Below the pieces are notes generated by a model. The model ran no database searches. It worked only from the letters and a program-made list of their open reading frames with translations, and was not told the DNA's origin. A stretch of DNA of 64,000 nucleotides from Anderseniella sp963787895 (GTDB lineage: Bacteria > Pseudomonadota > Alphaproteobacteria > Rhizobiales > Aestuariivirgaceae). A program made the position numbers and the translations under genes. Positions 27,548 to 37,301 of this stretch are shown one piece after another; position 1 is the first letter of the stretch, and every line of letters begins with the position of its first letter. Location of the stretch: assembly GCA_963787895.1 (NCBI GenBank), contig CAWBEX010000003.1, positions 59,792 to 123,791 of the forward strand, read 5' to 3'.

Positions 27548-28321
27548 TCAGTCGCCCTGCAAAGGCTTGCCATTGAGGATGCCACCGTCAATCAGATGCT
27601 GCCATGCCTCTTCGGCAGTGTCGGCGTAGTGAAACAGTTTTTCGTCACCTGGTGAAATGGTGCCCGCATCCAGAAATGCATTCAGGTTGACTGCGGTTTG
27701 CCAGAAATTCCGGTCAAACAGCACAATCGGAATCGAGGGCATCTTGCCGGTCTGAACAAGCGTCAGAATTTCAAACAGCTCATCCATGGTGCCAAAACCA
27801 CCGGGGAATACGCACAGCCCGTTGGCGCGCATGGCCAGGTGCATCTTGCGCATGGCAAAGTAGTGAAAATTGAATGTCAGGTCAGGGGTTGACCAGGCAT
27901 TTGGCTCCTGTTCATGGGGTAATGTGATGTTGAAACCGATGGTTGGCGCCCCTGCTGCAATGGCTCCGCGATTGGCGGCTTCCATGATGCCGGGTCCACC
28001 ACCGGTAGCTATTACGTTGTCCCGGTTGCCGTCATTGTGGTCGAGGGCACCGCCGCGCTCTGAAACGATGCGGCCCAGTTCCATGGCAGATCGATACCAA
28101 GTACCGCGACTGCCCTCATCCTTCTCCTTCACGCGTGCAGAGCCGAACGCAACGATTGTTGAGCGAATACCCCAATCACGCAGGTGCTCTTCGGCTTTCA
28201 TATATTCCAGCATGAAGCGGATGCCCCGTGTGGAGTCACCCAGCAGGAACTCCTGATCCAGCGCCGGCAATACATAGGACTGCGAGGCCATCTGCTTTTC
28301 CGGTGTCTTTGCCTTTGTCAC
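27548..28321 (-). CDS. LOG-family protein (TIGR00730-like nucleotide 5'-phosphate phosphoribohydrolase)
   Basis: A 257-residue Rossmann-type protein with VAFGSARV, NVIATGGGPGIMEAANRGA and the family motif PGGFGTMDELFE. LOG proteins release a base from nucleoside 5'-monophosphates, including cytokinin ribotides; many bacterial members act in purine turnover. The N-terminal extension (about 35 residues) places it in the longer subgroup. The gene is divergent from the EamA exporter. Confidence 0.87.
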   Translation of the reverse strand: MTKAKTPEKQMASQSYVLPALDQEFLLGDSTRGIRFMLEYMKAEEHLRDWGIRSTIVAFGSARVKEKDEGSRGTWYRSAMELGRIVSERGGALDHNDGNRDNVIATGGGPGIMEAANRGAIAAGAPTIGFNITLPHEQEPNAWSTPDLTFNFHYFAMRKMHLAMRANGLCVFPGGFGTMDELFEILTLVQTGKMPSIPIVLFDRNFWQTAVNLNAFLDAGTISPGDEKLFHYADTAEEAWQHLIDGGILNGKPLQGD

Positions 28322-28457
28322 AGTGTCGGTTCCTTGAGTTTAGTCATTGGTCATATTCATGGATGCCATGCGGCAGGCGGCATGGCTGGAAGCTGACATG
28401 CACTATACGATGGTAACTGATTCAACCAGATGGCGCACGCTTACCAGGTTCACAATT

Positions 28458-29387
28458 ATGACGGCGGATACCACAACGGCTGCAAATGCCAACATGCAGG
28501 GCATTGTATGGATGGCATTGTCAGGTCTGTGCTTCACCGGTGTGATGATCTCAGTGCGCAATGTTGGGCCGGATTTGCCCGCGGCAGTCTCGGCTGTCAT
28601 TCGATATGGCATGGGCATCATCTTTCTTGCTCCAATGTTGATTCGAGCAGGATTCGCGTTTCCACGGGGCAAGTTGCTGGTGATGCACGTGGCGCGCGGC
28701 GCGCTGCACGGGCTCGGCGTGCTGTTGTGGTTTTATGCAATGAGCCGCATTCCTATGGCTGAGGTCACCGCGATCAGTTACACGGCCCCCATTTTCATGA
28801 CCATCGGTGCAGTGTTGTTCTTCGGTGAGAAGATACAGATGCGGCGCATCGGTGCCATCGTTGCAGGTCTGGCCGGCGTGTTCATCATTTTGCGCCCGGG
28901 GTTTGAAGTGCTCTCCAGCGGCCAACTCGCTCAGCTTGCCGCTACTCCCTTGTTTGCTGCGGCGATGCTGATGGTCAAGCGGCTGACGCAGATCGAGAAA
29001 CCCGCGATGATCGTTATCATGTTGAACTTTGTGTGCCTTGCGGTGCTTGCGCCATTTGCGATTGTCTCCTGGCAAACCCCGGATTTGTCGCAGCTTGGCT
29101 GGCTGGCACTGACGACAATCGCTGCAACCGCAGGCCATTACTGTCTTACACGTTCTTACGGGGCGGCCGACATTACGGTAATTCAGCCGATCACTTTTCT
29201 GCAGCTTGTGTGGACAACGCTGTTTGGCTTTCTGCTGTTTGCCGAAACGCCTGACATCTGGGTGTTTGCCGGCGGTGCAGTGATCTTGATAGCCACGACC
29301 TACATGGCTCACCGTGAACGGAGCAAATCACGCGCCGCCATTCCCCAGGCTAGCGTGCCTTCTCAAGTGCCTGGCGCAGGCGTCTGA
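28458..29387 (+). CDS. EamA/DMT-family exporter
   Basis: About 309 residues with ten hydrophobic segments forming two EamA halves, first GIVWMALSGLCFTGVMISV... and second starting near LAATPLFAAAMLMVKRL. PMAEVTAISYTAPIFMTIGA is a typical motif. Members export amino acids or other metabolites. ATG 28458 is chosen since the upstream in-frame Met codons precede the first membrane segment by an unusually long tail. The 3' end overlaps the convergent beta-CASP gene by 38 bases. Confidence 0.8.
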   Translation: MTADTTTAANANMQGIVWMALSGLCFTGVMISVRNVGPDLPAAVSAVIRYGMGIIFLAPMLIRAGFAFPRGKLLVMHVARGALHGLGVLLWFYAMSRIPMAEVTAISYTAPIFMTIGAVLFFGEKIQMRRIGAIVAGLAGVFIILRPGFEVLSSGQLAQLAATPLFAAAMLMVKRLTQIEKPAMIVIMLNFVCLAVLAPFAIVSWQTPDLSQLGWLALTTIAATAGHYCLTRSYGAADITVIQPITFLQLVWTTLFGFLLFAETPDIWVFAGGAVILIATTYMAHRERSKSRAAIPQASVPSQVPGAGV

Positions 29388-30948
29388 TCAGTTTCGACTT
29401 GTTCTTGTTGCCGGCGCGGCTGGCAACCTCATCATTGATGTCAAATATGAGCTGTGTGAGCTCATTGTTGAAGTCTGGCTTGTGGGCTGCTTCGGGCGGA
29501 TCAATCGACCGGCGTACGGTGCCGCTGATTTTTACGGCATTCTTGCCCTCAAGCTTGAAAGTTTCGTCAATGTCTGGTTGCAGGATGGCTGAGGCGGGCA
29601 TCAGTTTTCCAGCCAGGCGCTGTGTCAATCCGGCCATGCCTTCTTCTTCACCGTGGATAAGGAACATGTTGCGGTGAACAGGCATGCGTTCCTTTATCCA
29701 GCGCTCAAGTTCTGGCGCATCAGCATGGCCGGAGTAGCCGTTGATGTGCTCTATGGAGGCTTCGACGTTTACTTCTTCACCATGGATGCGGACTTTCTTC
29801 GCACCGTTCATGAGGACGCGACCGAGCGTACCGTTAGCCTGATATCCGACCATCAGCACGGTGGCATTGCGGCGGTACAGATGATTTTTGAGATGGTGGC
29901 GGATGCGGCCTGCATCGCACATGCCGCTGGCAGAAAGAACCACATGAAAGCCGCCTAGCCGGCCTATGGCCTTGGAGTCTTCAACCGATTCCGAAACCCG
30001 CAAGTTTGACGAGGAAAGTGCGGCTTTCAATGCCTTGGAATTGTCGAGCAGGTCAGCATGCTTTTCAAAGATGCTGGTTGCCCGTCTGGCCAATGGGCTG
30101 TCAATGAATACTGGCGCAGAAGGTGCGTCGCCGTTCGACATGATCATCATCAGATCCGTGAGTACTTCCTGCGTGCGCTCGACAGCAAAGGACGGGATCA
30201 GCAGTACGCCCTGTTTGCCTGCAGCAGCATGCACGTGCTTTGCCAGCATGGCGCGGCGTTCTTCCGGATTTGTTTCAACCCTGTCGGTCGCGCCAAAAGT
30301 TGCCTCACAAAGCAGGTAGTCAAAGTTCGCAGGCGCTTCTGGATCGTGTTGCAGCAACTTGTGCTGCGGGCCAATGTCGCCAGAGAAGAACAATCGCAAT
30401 GCGGCGCTGCCATTTCCCTGTTCAACCTCCACTTCGATAGATGTGGAACCAAGCATATGACCTGCGTTCCAGTAGCGGGCGCGAATGTCTGGCCTCACCT
30501 GAATCCAGGTCTCATAGTCTACGGCAGAAAACCGCTCCTGGGTGTCGAGCGCGTCCTGGAGGGTATAGATCGGCGTAACCAGCTTGTGCCCGCGCTGGCG
30601 GTTGCGTCGATTGAGCCGCTCGACCTCCGTTTCCTGTATGTGGCCGGAGTCCGGCAACATGACAGATGACAAATCGATGGTCGGTTTCGTGGCGTGGATC
30701 ATTCCCATGAAGCCATGTTTTACGAGTTTGGGAAGTTGGCCCGCATGGTCAATGTGGGCATGTGTGAGCAGCACTGCGTCTATGTCGTCAGGGCGAAAAG
30801 GGAACGGCTGGTAGTTCAGTTCGCGCAGTGTCTTGGATCCCTGGAACAATCCACAATCCACCAGTATTGATGATCTTGGCGTGGTCAGTCGGAAGCATGA
30901 ACCGGTAACGGTTCTGGCTGCACCGTGAAATGAAAGTTCTATGCTCAT
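29350..30948 (-). CDS. Beta-CASP metallo-beta-lactamase-fold hydrolase (RNase-like)
   Basis: A 532-residue CPSF73-like protein. Metallo-beta-lactamase motif THAHIDHAGQLPKL, the downstream His in YWNAGHMLGSTS and the Asp in FSGDIG form motifs 2-4. The beta-CASP insert has PSFAVERTQEVL (motif A region) and VVLSASGMCDAGRIRHHLKNHL (motif B), and INGYSGHAD gives motif C. Such proteins cleave RNA endo- or exonucleolytically. The biological target is unknown. The 3' end overlaps the EamA gene. Confidence 0.87.
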   Translation of the reverse strand: MSIELSFHGAARTVTGSCFRLTTPRSSILVDCGLFQGSKTLRELNYQPFPFRPDDIDAVLLTHAHIDHAGQLPKLVKHGFMGMIHATKPTIDLSSVMLPDSGHIQETEVERLNRRNRQRGHKLVTPIYTLQDALDTQERFSAVDYETWIQVRPDIRARYWNAGHMLGSTSIEVEVEQGNGSAALRLFFSGDIGPQHKLLQHDPEAPANFDYLLCEATFGATDRVETNPEERRAMLAKHVHAAAGKQGVLLIPSFAVERTQEVLTDLMMIMSNGDAPSAPVFIDSPLARRATSIFEKHADLLDNSKALKAALSSSNLRVSESVEDSKAIGRLGGFHVVLSASGMCDAGRIRHHLKNHLYRRNATVLMVGYQANGTLGRVLMNGAKKVRIHGEEVNVEASIEHINGYSGHADAPELERWIKERMPVHRNMFLIHGEEEGMAGLTQRLAGKLMPASAILQPDIDETFKLEGKNAVKISGTVRRSIDPPEAAHKPDFNNELTQLIFDINDEVASRAGNKNKSKLIRRLRQALEKAR

Positions 30949-31308
30949 CAAAATCTCCTGTTCTGCTGTGCAGGCAGTCTAGGCGCTTGGGTCAGGCAGA
31001 GTACAGCCAGCTTAGAAAGACTATTCTTGCGTACATCTTAAGATTGTGCTAAGCAAATTATGCTCGTATTGAGTGCAATGTCTTGTTAACTGCGAAAGCT
31101 AGATATGCAGGTGAACCTTGCCAAGTCTTCTGCTGCGCAAGCAAAACGACACCCCAAGCCTGCCCAGAGAGTTGCGTGGACCAGCCCGCGGATTGAGAAA
31201 ATTCAAGGTGAGTGAAATCACCAAGCTTGGTTTCGCCACCAATTGCGATGGTGGCTTCGGCCTTGATGCCATTGACGGCAACGCAATTGGTTGCGGCTAA
31301 CCGTGTCG
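30949..31308. other. Intergenic region with no supported gene
   Basis: A relatively A/T-rich spacer upstream of the beta-CASP gene and downstream of matB. Short frames (60 residues on each strand near 31100-31300) overlap one another and show no motif. It likely holds the beta-CASP promoter; no clear terminator was seen. Confidence 0.5.
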
Positions 31309-32835
31309 CTAGCTTGAAAAGGTATCGGTGTACTGTTCCCGCAGCATGTTCTTTTGCACTTTGCCCATGGCATTGCGCGGCAATTCGTTGACAACATAAA
31401 TTTTCTTCGGCTGCTTGAAGCGCGCGATCTTGTCCGAAATGGACGAAAGGATCTGTTTTTCATTCAGCCCCGCACCATTTACCGGAACAATGACCCCGAC
31501 GACCCCTTCACCAAAGTCAGGGTGCGGCACTCCAATGACGGCTGATTCCAACACTCCATCCTGCTCATCCAGCAGCAATTCGATTTCCTTGGGGTAGATG
31601 TTGTAACCGCCGGATATGATCAGATCCTTTCCGCGGCCAACGATGTGCACATATCCATCTGCGTCGATCTTGCCCAGGTCACCAGTGATGAAAAACCCAT
31701 CATTGCGGAACTCTTCCTTCGTCTTCTCAGGCATCTGCCAATAACCCGCAAAGACGTTCGGGCCCTTGACCTCGATCATGCCTATCTCGCCGGCTTCAAC
31801 CTCGTTGCCGGTTTCAGGGTCACACACGCGTAACTCAACGCCAGGTAACGCAAACCCGACCGTACCTGCGCGTCTTTCGCCTTTGTAGGGGTTGGACGTG
31901 TTCATATTGGTTTCGGTCATGCCATAGCGTTCGAGGATGCGATGTCCGGTGCGTTCTTCAAAGGCGACGTGGGTTTCTGCAAGCAGCGGCGCAGAACCGG
32001 ACACAAACAGCCGCATGTGTTTCACCAGGTCCTTGGTAAAGGCTTCATCATCAAGCAGGCGGGTGTAGAATGTCGGCACGCCCATCATGCACGTTGCGTC
32101 TGGCAGATACCCAATGACTTCACTCGGCTTGAATGCAGGCAGGAAGATCATGCTAGCCCCTGCCGCCATGATTGTGTTGGTGGCTACGAACAAGCCATGT
32201 GTGTGGAAAACCGGAAGCGCATGCAACAGGACGTCTGCTTCGGTAAACTCCCACAGGTCTTTCAACACCATGGCGTTTGACAGCAGGTTGTCATGGGTCA
32301 GCATAGCGCCCTTTGAACGCCCCGTTGTGCCCGATGTGTAAAGAATTGCTGCAAGATCCTGCGTGCCACGCTCAACCGTTTCAAACGTGGCAGAAGCATC
32401 AAGGCCGGCCTCCAGAAATGAACCAGCGAAGCCGTCCTGGCCGGACCATACGCCCATCGTTTCAAGGGGTATCCCCAACCGTTCCGCCAGCTTGCCGGCT
32501 GCTTCCGCGCTGGCAGGGTCACAAATAAACAACGACGGTGTTGCGTTGCCAAGAAAGTATTCAACCTCGTTGATTGTATAGGCGGTATTAAGCGGCAAGA
32601 ACACAGCTCCTGTCCGCACTACCGCGAGATACAGCATTATGCCTTCGATAGACTTCGGAATTTGTGCGGCAACCCGGTCGCCTGGCCTGACACCCAGGCT
32701 TGTCAGAACATTGGCAAAGCGAGCCGAGACATCAAGAACATGCTGGTAAGTGTACCAGCGCCCGTCCGGCATTTGCGCGAACCCATGCTCAGGGTTGGTC
32801 GTTGCCGTCAACCCATCAAAGAGGTGATTGGCCAT
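31309..32835 (-). CDS. matB: Malonyl-CoA synthetase MatB
   Basis: A 508-residue ANL enzyme that makes malonyl-CoA from malonate, ATP and CoA. The phosphate loop is ILYTSGTTGRSKGAMLTHDNL; LPVFHTHGLFVATNTIMAAG and ERYGMTETNMNTSNPYKGERRAGTVG are typical of MatB, the latter including the Arg-containing region that recognises the second carboxylate. FFITGDLGKIDADGYV, GRGKDLIISGGYNIYPKEIE and the Lys in NAMGKVQKN complete the set. GCGGAGGCACAGCA precedes ATG 32835, which lies 20 bases inside the end of the malonyl-CoA decarboxylase gene. Malonate TRAP transporter genes upstream support the call. Confidence 0.9.
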   Translation of the reverse strand: MANHLFDGLTATTNPEHGFAQMPDGRWYTYQHVLDVSARFANVLTSLGVRPGDRVAAQIPKSIEGIMLYLAVVRTGAVFLPLNTAYTINEVEYFLGNATPSLFICDPASAEAAGKLAERLGIPLETMGVWSGQDGFAGSFLEAGLDASATFETVERGTQDLAAILYTSGTTGRSKGAMLTHDNLLSNAMVLKDLWEFTEADVLLHALPVFHTHGLFVATNTIMAAGASMIFLPAFKPSEVIGYLPDATCMMGVPTFYTRLLDDEAFTKDLVKHMRLFVSGSAPLLAETHVAFEERTGHRILERYGMTETNMNTSNPYKGERRAGTVGFALPGVELRVCDPETGNEVEAGEIGMIEVKGPNVFAGYWQMPEKTKEEFRNDGFFITGDLGKIDADGYVHIVGRGKDLIISGGYNIYPKEIELLLDEQDGVLESAVIGVPHPDFGEGVVGVIVPVNGAGLNEKQILSSISDKIARFKQPKKIYVVNELPRNAMGKVQKNMLREQYTDTFSS

Positions 32836-34174
32836 TGCTGTGCCTCCGCGTTGGCTGTGCTGACAATTTGGGATCGAGCAGCGCATGAACCTCGCGTGAT
32901 GCAATGACCACGCCATTGCGCGAATAGGCTTCGTGGTTAGTGTCCACCGTTTTCAGATCATATAGGTAGTTGACCATCATGCCGGCTGATTGGTCGAGGC
33001 CGTTCCGGGATCGATCTCCTAGCCAGTGAATGGTCTTCAGGCTGGCACCGTTGCCCAGGTGGAAACGGGCCACCGGGTCAAGTGGGCCGCCCCTCTTGCC
33101 TGGCCGGGTTTCTTCCAGAAAATACCTTGCTGCAAGTGATTTCATTCCGGCGATCAGTTCCGGTGATGCAAGATTGAGTGTGTCGGGTGTTAGTTCACTA
33201 GCGCGTGCGTGCAAGGCGGCCAATTCGCTGTCAGGCGAAGCTGCTGCTTCCCTTGCCAGCCACGCCATAAAACCAGGTACTGGAGACAATGTGACAAATG
33301 ACTTGATGTTGGGCAATTGTGCGGCCAGATCGGTGGCGACCTGCTTGATCAGGAAGTTGCCGAATGAGACACCGCGCAAGCCTGTTTGACAATTTGAGAT
33401 TGAATAGAAAACAGCGCATTGGGCTTCGTCAGGGCGCAGAGGTTCTCGGCTTTCCGCCAGAACTGCCTGAATGGAGCCCGGTACTTCGCGCGTAAGTGCA
33501 ACTTCAACGAATATCAGCGGTTCATCCGGCATTGCCGGGTGAAAGTATGCATAGCAGCGCCGGTCCGGCGGCTGCAGGCGGCGGCGAAGATCTTCCCAGT
33601 CGTTGATGGCGTGCACCGCCTCATACTTGATGATCTTCTCAAGAATGTGTGCAGGGGTGCGCCAATCAATTGGACGCAACACCAGGAAGCCGCGGTTGAA
33701 CCACGACGAAAACAGATGTTCAAAGTCTACGTCGAGACGACCAAGCGCCTGGTCCGATTTCAAGTGTCTGAGAAGTTCTTCGCGCATGCGGACCAGTTTT
33801 TCGGTCCCGCCAGGCACACCATTGAGACGGCGCAGCAACTCCTGGCGGCGCGGTTCTGAAACCTCCTGAAGCCGTGTGAGGTTGCCCGGCGTGGGCTCGC
33901 CAGCATAGGTCTGTGCGTACTCGACGAGTCTCGCCGTGTCTATGTCGTATTGGTTGGCTAGCGCCATGAAGAAGCTGCGCTTGTGTTCATCATCGGCTGC
34001 CGCGAACTTCTCCAGCAAAGCGCCACCTGTCTGCAACCCCGATACTTCACCGGTGTCTGACAACAGCGCATCCACAAGCACCATGAGATCGCGCTTGTCG
34101 GGTTTTGCGCCGGCGGGCGTGCGCAGCTCAAACAAGCTGGACAACAGGTCCTGAAAATAACTCCAACGGTTCAT
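32816..34174 (-). CDS. matA: Malonyl-CoA decarboxylase MatA
   Basis: A 452-residue malonyl-CoA decarboxylase giving acetyl-CoA and CO2. The helical N-domain is followed by the GNAT-like catalytic domain with HPAMPDEPLIFVEVALTREVPGSIQAVL, FYSISNCQTGLRGVSFGNFLIKQV, FVTLSPVPGFMAWL and ARFHLGNGASLKTIHWLGDRS; the Ser/His pair used in catalysis is in TLSPVPGF and VARFHLGNGA. It overlaps dctM by four bases upstream and matB by 20 bases downstream. Confidence 0.93.
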   Translation of the reverse strand: MNRWSYFQDLLSSLFELRTPAGAKPDKRDLMVLVDALLSDTGEVSGLQTGGALLEKFAAADDEHKRSFFMALANQYDIDTARLVEYAQTYAGEPTPGNLTRLQEVSEPRRQELLRRLNGVPGGTEKLVRMREELLRHLKSDQALGRLDVDFEHLFSSWFNRGFLVLRPIDWRTPAHILEKIIKYEAVHAINDWEDLRRRLQPPDRRCYAYFHPAMPDEPLIFVEVALTREVPGSIQAVLAESREPLRPDEAQCAVFYSISNCQTGLRGVSFGNFLIKQVATDLAAQLPNIKSFVTLSPVPGFMAWLAREAAASPDSELAALHARASELTPDTLNLASPELIAGMKSLAARYFLEETRPGKRGGPLDPVARFHLGNGASLKTIHWLGDRSRNGLDQSAGMMVNYLYDLKTVDTNHEAYSRNGVVIASREVHALLDPKLSAQPTRRHSNGQSPL

Positions 34175-35496
34175 ATAGCAGGTCCCATAACCACGTCGGG
34201 CAGCCAGGTGGCGAGACTAGGGAAGATACACAACAACAATATGGCAACGACCATGCAGCCCACAAAGGGCAGTGATCCAACCAGAATCGTCCGTAGTGAA
34301 ATCTCCGGTGCAATGCCATTGATCACATAAAGGTTCAACCCGACAGGCGGTGTGATCAAGCCGATCTCCATGTTGATTGTCAGGATGACAGCAAACCAAT
34401 AAGGGTCGAAGCCAACCGCAAGTATGATCGGCAGCAGGATCGGGGCCGACATCACGATGACGGCTACGGGCGGCAGGAAGAACCCGGCGACCAGAAGGAA
34501 GATGTTGATGAAAAGCATCAGCACCCAGCGGTTCACGTCCAGGGTGCCAATCCATCTTGCGATGGACTGCGTGATCTCGAGTGATGAAAGCATATAGGAG
34601 AACACGGCAGCAGACGCGATGATAAACAGGATCATCACGCTTTCGCGGGTAGCATCGCGTAGAACGGCCCAAAGGTCTTTCGGGTTCCACATGCGGTAAA
34701 CTATGATGGCGACGATGATGCAGAGCAGGGCGCCTACCGCCGCCACTTCCGATGGGGTGGCAATGCCTTCGCCGCCATACAGCGCATAAAGCACACCGAA
34801 TATGATTGCCATGAATGGCAGCACCCTCGGCAGCACTTCAATGCGTTGTGCCCAGGTGAACGTGCGGCCTGAAAGCGCGTCGATGGAGCCCTTTCGCCAG
34901 GTGTCGTAAAGGGCCCACGCCATGAACAGGCTAACCAGCAGAACACCTGGAAGGACACCTGCCAGGAACAGCCGGCCAATGGAAGTTTCGGTTGCAATTC
35001 CATATACGATCATCGTTACAGACGGCGGAATGAGAATGCCGAGTGTGCCGCCTGCTGCGATGGATCCTGCAGCCACGCTATCGGGGTAGCCGCGCTTGCG
35101 CATTTCCGGGATGCCCATCTTGCCGATTGCCGCGCAGGTGGCCGGCGATGACCCTGACATGGCCGCAAACAGCGCGCATGCGCCCAGGTTTGAAATGACA
35201 AGTCCGCCCGGTACGCGGGTGAGCCATCGGTCAATGGCTTCGTAAAGGTCAGCGCCAGCGCGCGTTGAGGCGATGGATGCGCCCATAATGATGAACATCG
35301 GAATTGACAGAAGTGCAAAACTGTTCAAGTCGCCGAACAGCAACTCCGGCAACAGAGGCAATGAGCGCGTGCCATCGAAAATGAGCAAGAAAGCGGCAGA
35401 AACGACAAGCAGGCCAATGGCGACGGAGATGCCGGAAAACAGCAGCGCAATTGTGACCAACCCAACCAGTGCACCAAGGACGAGCGGGTCCATCAC
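34171..35496 (-). CDS. matM: TRAP transporter large permease (DctM/MatM), probably for malonate
   Basis: A 441-residue protein with 11-12 membrane segments of the DctM family; typical stretches are FALLSIPMFIIMGASIASTRAGADLYEAIDRWL, GGTLGILIPPSVTMIVYGIATE and ITPPVGLNLYVINGIA. It works with the small permease and periplasmic binding protein in Na+-driven uptake. The gene overlaps the small permease gene and matA by four bases each, tying transport to malonate degradation as in the Sinorhizobium matPQMAB operon. Confidence 0.9.
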   Translation of the reverse strand: MMDPLVLGALVGLVTIALLFSGISVAIGLLVVSAAFLLIFDGTRSLPLLPELLFGDLNSFALLSIPMFIIMGASIASTRAGADLYEAIDRWLTRVPGGLVISNLGACALFAAMSGSSPATCAAIGKMGIPEMRKRGYPDSVAAGSIAAGGTLGILIPPSVTMIVYGIATETSIGRLFLAGVLPGVLLVSLFMAWALYDTWRKGSIDALSGRTFTWAQRIEVLPRVLPFMAIIFGVLYALYGGEGIATPSEVAAVGALLCIIVAIIVYRMWNPKDLWAVLRDATRESVMILFIIASAAVFSYMLSSLEITQSIARWIGTLDVNRWVLMLFINIFLLVAGFFLPPVAVIVMSAPILLPIILAVGFDPYWFAVILTINMEIGLITPPVGLNLYVINGIAPEISLRTILVGSLPFVGCMVVAILLLCIFPSLATWLPDVVMGPAI

Positions 35497-36044
35497 AGGG
35501 TTTCCTTGTCGATGTTGAACGGTTTTTCCTGCCCCGTAATCAGCAAGTAGAGGTCAGCAAGCAACTGCAGCAGGAAAAGACTGAAGCCCACCGGGACTGC
35601 GAGATATGGAATCCATAGTCGCACTGGCCAAACGGTTTCCGACTTCCAATTGCGTTGCCAGGCAACGTGCCAGAACTCAAAACCATAGAACGCAATCAAT
35701 GCAACAATGGCGATTGTCAGTGACATGGCCACAATAGCCAGTGCCTTGCGCGGGCCCTTGTCAAGCATCAGCGGGACAAGGTCGACATTCACATGCCCGC
35801 GCAGTTTCTGAACATAGGGTAGGCCGATCAATGTTGAGGCAATCATCATGTAGGTGACGGCTTCAGTCTGCCAAACCGTGGACTGGTTGAGCATGTAGCG
35901 TACAAAAATCATCTGGCAGGTAATCAGCACTGACAGCACGATCATGGCGGCGGCAAACCAGCCGCACAGTGTCGACAGCCGGTCGATGAGCTTTATGATG
36001 CCAGTGCGTGGCGTGGCTGTCTGTGACATGGGGCGCCCGGCCAT
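35493..36044 (-). CDS. matQ: TRAP transporter small permease (DctQ/MatQ)
   Basis: A 183-residue protein with four membrane segments and the DctQ-type WQTEAVTYMMIASTLIGLPYVQKLRGHVNVDL core. GCGGAGG stands before ATG 36044, so this start is preferred to 36104. It overlaps dctM by four bases. Confidence 0.88.
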   Translation of the reverse strand: MAGRPMSQTATPRTGIIKLIDRLSTLCGWFAAAMIVLSVLITCQMIFVRYMLNQSTVWQTEAVTYMMIASTLIGLPYVQKLRGHVNVDLVPLMLDKGPRKALAIVAMSLTIAIVALIAFYGFEFWHVAWQRNWKSETVWPVRLWIPYLAVPVGFSLFLLQLLADLYLLITGQEKPFNIDKETL

Positions 36045-36131
36045 AGTTGCCTCCGCAAGGATAAGGGTAAAATTTGCCAACGAATACCGGAAGGCGCCCG
36101 GCATTGGGGCACCCTCCTTACTTTATTGCGG

Positions 36132-37124
36132 TTACTCGACGGACAGTGCCATATCAAGCAGACGCTGGCCGTTGTCACCAGCGTTCTCCAGGAACTTCTT
36201 GTAGGAAGACTCCTTGGCAAGATCCTGCCACATCTTGAATTCTTCAGGTGTCATGTTGGCGATTTCGACACCTGCCTTCTGGAACACTTCAACCGAAGCC
36301 GCGTCTTCCTTTTTGGCTTCTTCAAGATAGTAGGCTGTCGCCTTGGCAGCGGCAGCATCGAGCGCAGTTCTTTGCTCGTCGCTGAGGCCATCGTAGGCTG
36401 ACTTGTTCATCAGCAGCGGCTGATACATGAACCACAGCGCGACATCGCCTGCAGGAGTGTAGCACTTGACCTGCTCATAAAGACGGAACGATACGAACGA
36501 GGACGATGAGGTGTTGACCGCGTTTAGAACGCCTGATTGCATGGCAGAGTAAACTTCCGATGATGCCATTGATGCGATGGAGGCTCCTGCTGCTGCCAGC
36601 ATTTCCTCGAATGCCTTTCCGGCAGCGCGTGTCTGCAGACCCTTCACATCTTCAGGTTTTGTGATGCACTTGTCCTTGGCTGCAAAGCCGCCAGCCAGAT
36701 AGCCATGTACGACGACACGCACGTCATCTTCGGCCATCAGCTTTTCAATTTCCTTCATGAAATCCGAGTTGTTCAGGCGAGCTGCATGGTCATGGTTTTT
36801 CACCAGACCCGGCATTAGGGTGAGGTTGTACTCAGGGCGCTGACCACCTGCATAGGACAGCGGGTATACTGTCATGTCGAGTTGACCGCCTGACAGGGGT
36901 TTGTACTGCTCCTTGGCCTTGAACAGTGAGCCGGAAGGGAAAATCTTGATTGTAAGGTCGACATTGGCCGCAGCCACTTCGTCAGCCACGATCTGCGCAA
37001 CCTTGTGGCGGATGTCCTTGGTCGACCATTGGTGCGACAGCCGCAGTTCCTTCGACATGGCTGCTGTGGTCATGGTGGCAGCAAGTGCCACTCCGGCTAG
37101 TAGGGCAATGAGGGTCTTTTTCAT
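36132..37124 (-). CDS. matP: TRAP transporter substrate-binding protein (DctP/MatP)
   Basis: A 330-residue periplasmic protein with signal peptide (MKKTLIALLAGVALAATMTT, cleavage near AMS-K). The DctP fold is shown by LRLSHQWSTKDIRHKVAQ, FPSGSLFKAKEQY, GLQTRAAGKAFEEMLAAAGAS with the conserved Arg that binds carboxylate ligands, and SEVYSAMQSGVLNAVNTSSSS. It leads the TRAP-matAB operon; the GntR palindrome lies 117 bases upstream of its start. Confidence 0.9.
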   Translation of the reverse strand: MKKTLIALLAGVALAATMTTAAMSKELRLSHQWSTKDIRHKVAQIVADEVAAANVDLTIKIFPSGSLFKAKEQYKPLSGGQLDMTVYPLSYAGGQRPEYNLTLMPGLVKNHDHAARLNNSDFMKEIEKLMAEDDVRVVVHGYLAGGFAAKDKCITKPEDVKGLQTRAAGKAFEEMLAAAGASIASMASSEVYSAMQSGVLNAVNTSSSSFVSFRLYEQVKCYTPAGDVALWFMYQPLLMNKSAYDGLSDEQRTALDAAAAKATAYYLEEAKKEDAASVEVFQKAGVEIANMTPEEFKMWQDLAKESSYKKFLENAGDNGQRLLDMALSVE

Positions 37125-37240
37125 GAGGGTCCTCCCGATCCGGCGTCTCGTTGGTTGCGCCGGACATTTGTTTGTTGAACTCAGTGACTGGCACGATCAC
37201 CAGATAGCCAGAGACTACGGCATCAGGTTTCAGAGTCAAC

Positions 37241-37258
37241 ATTCTTGTATACAAGAAT
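37241..37258. promoter_or_regulatory. Perfect 18-bp palindrome, probable GntR (MatR) operator
   Basis: ATTCTTGTATACAAGAAT is a perfect inverted repeat located 43 bases before the GntR start and 116 bases before matP, in the divergent promoter region. The core TTGTATACAA has the form bound by FadR-subfamily GntR proteins, so one site could control both directions. Confidence 0.8.
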
Positions 37259-37301
37259 CTTCTTGTTGAATGCACGGTTTCGGCGCTAGGCTGCTGGCAC
37301 C

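Noticed and set aside
28551..29312. A 253-codon minus-strand frame across the EamA exporter
   Set aside because: His/Arg/Gln-rich antisense of membrane segments; no ribosome binding site or motif.
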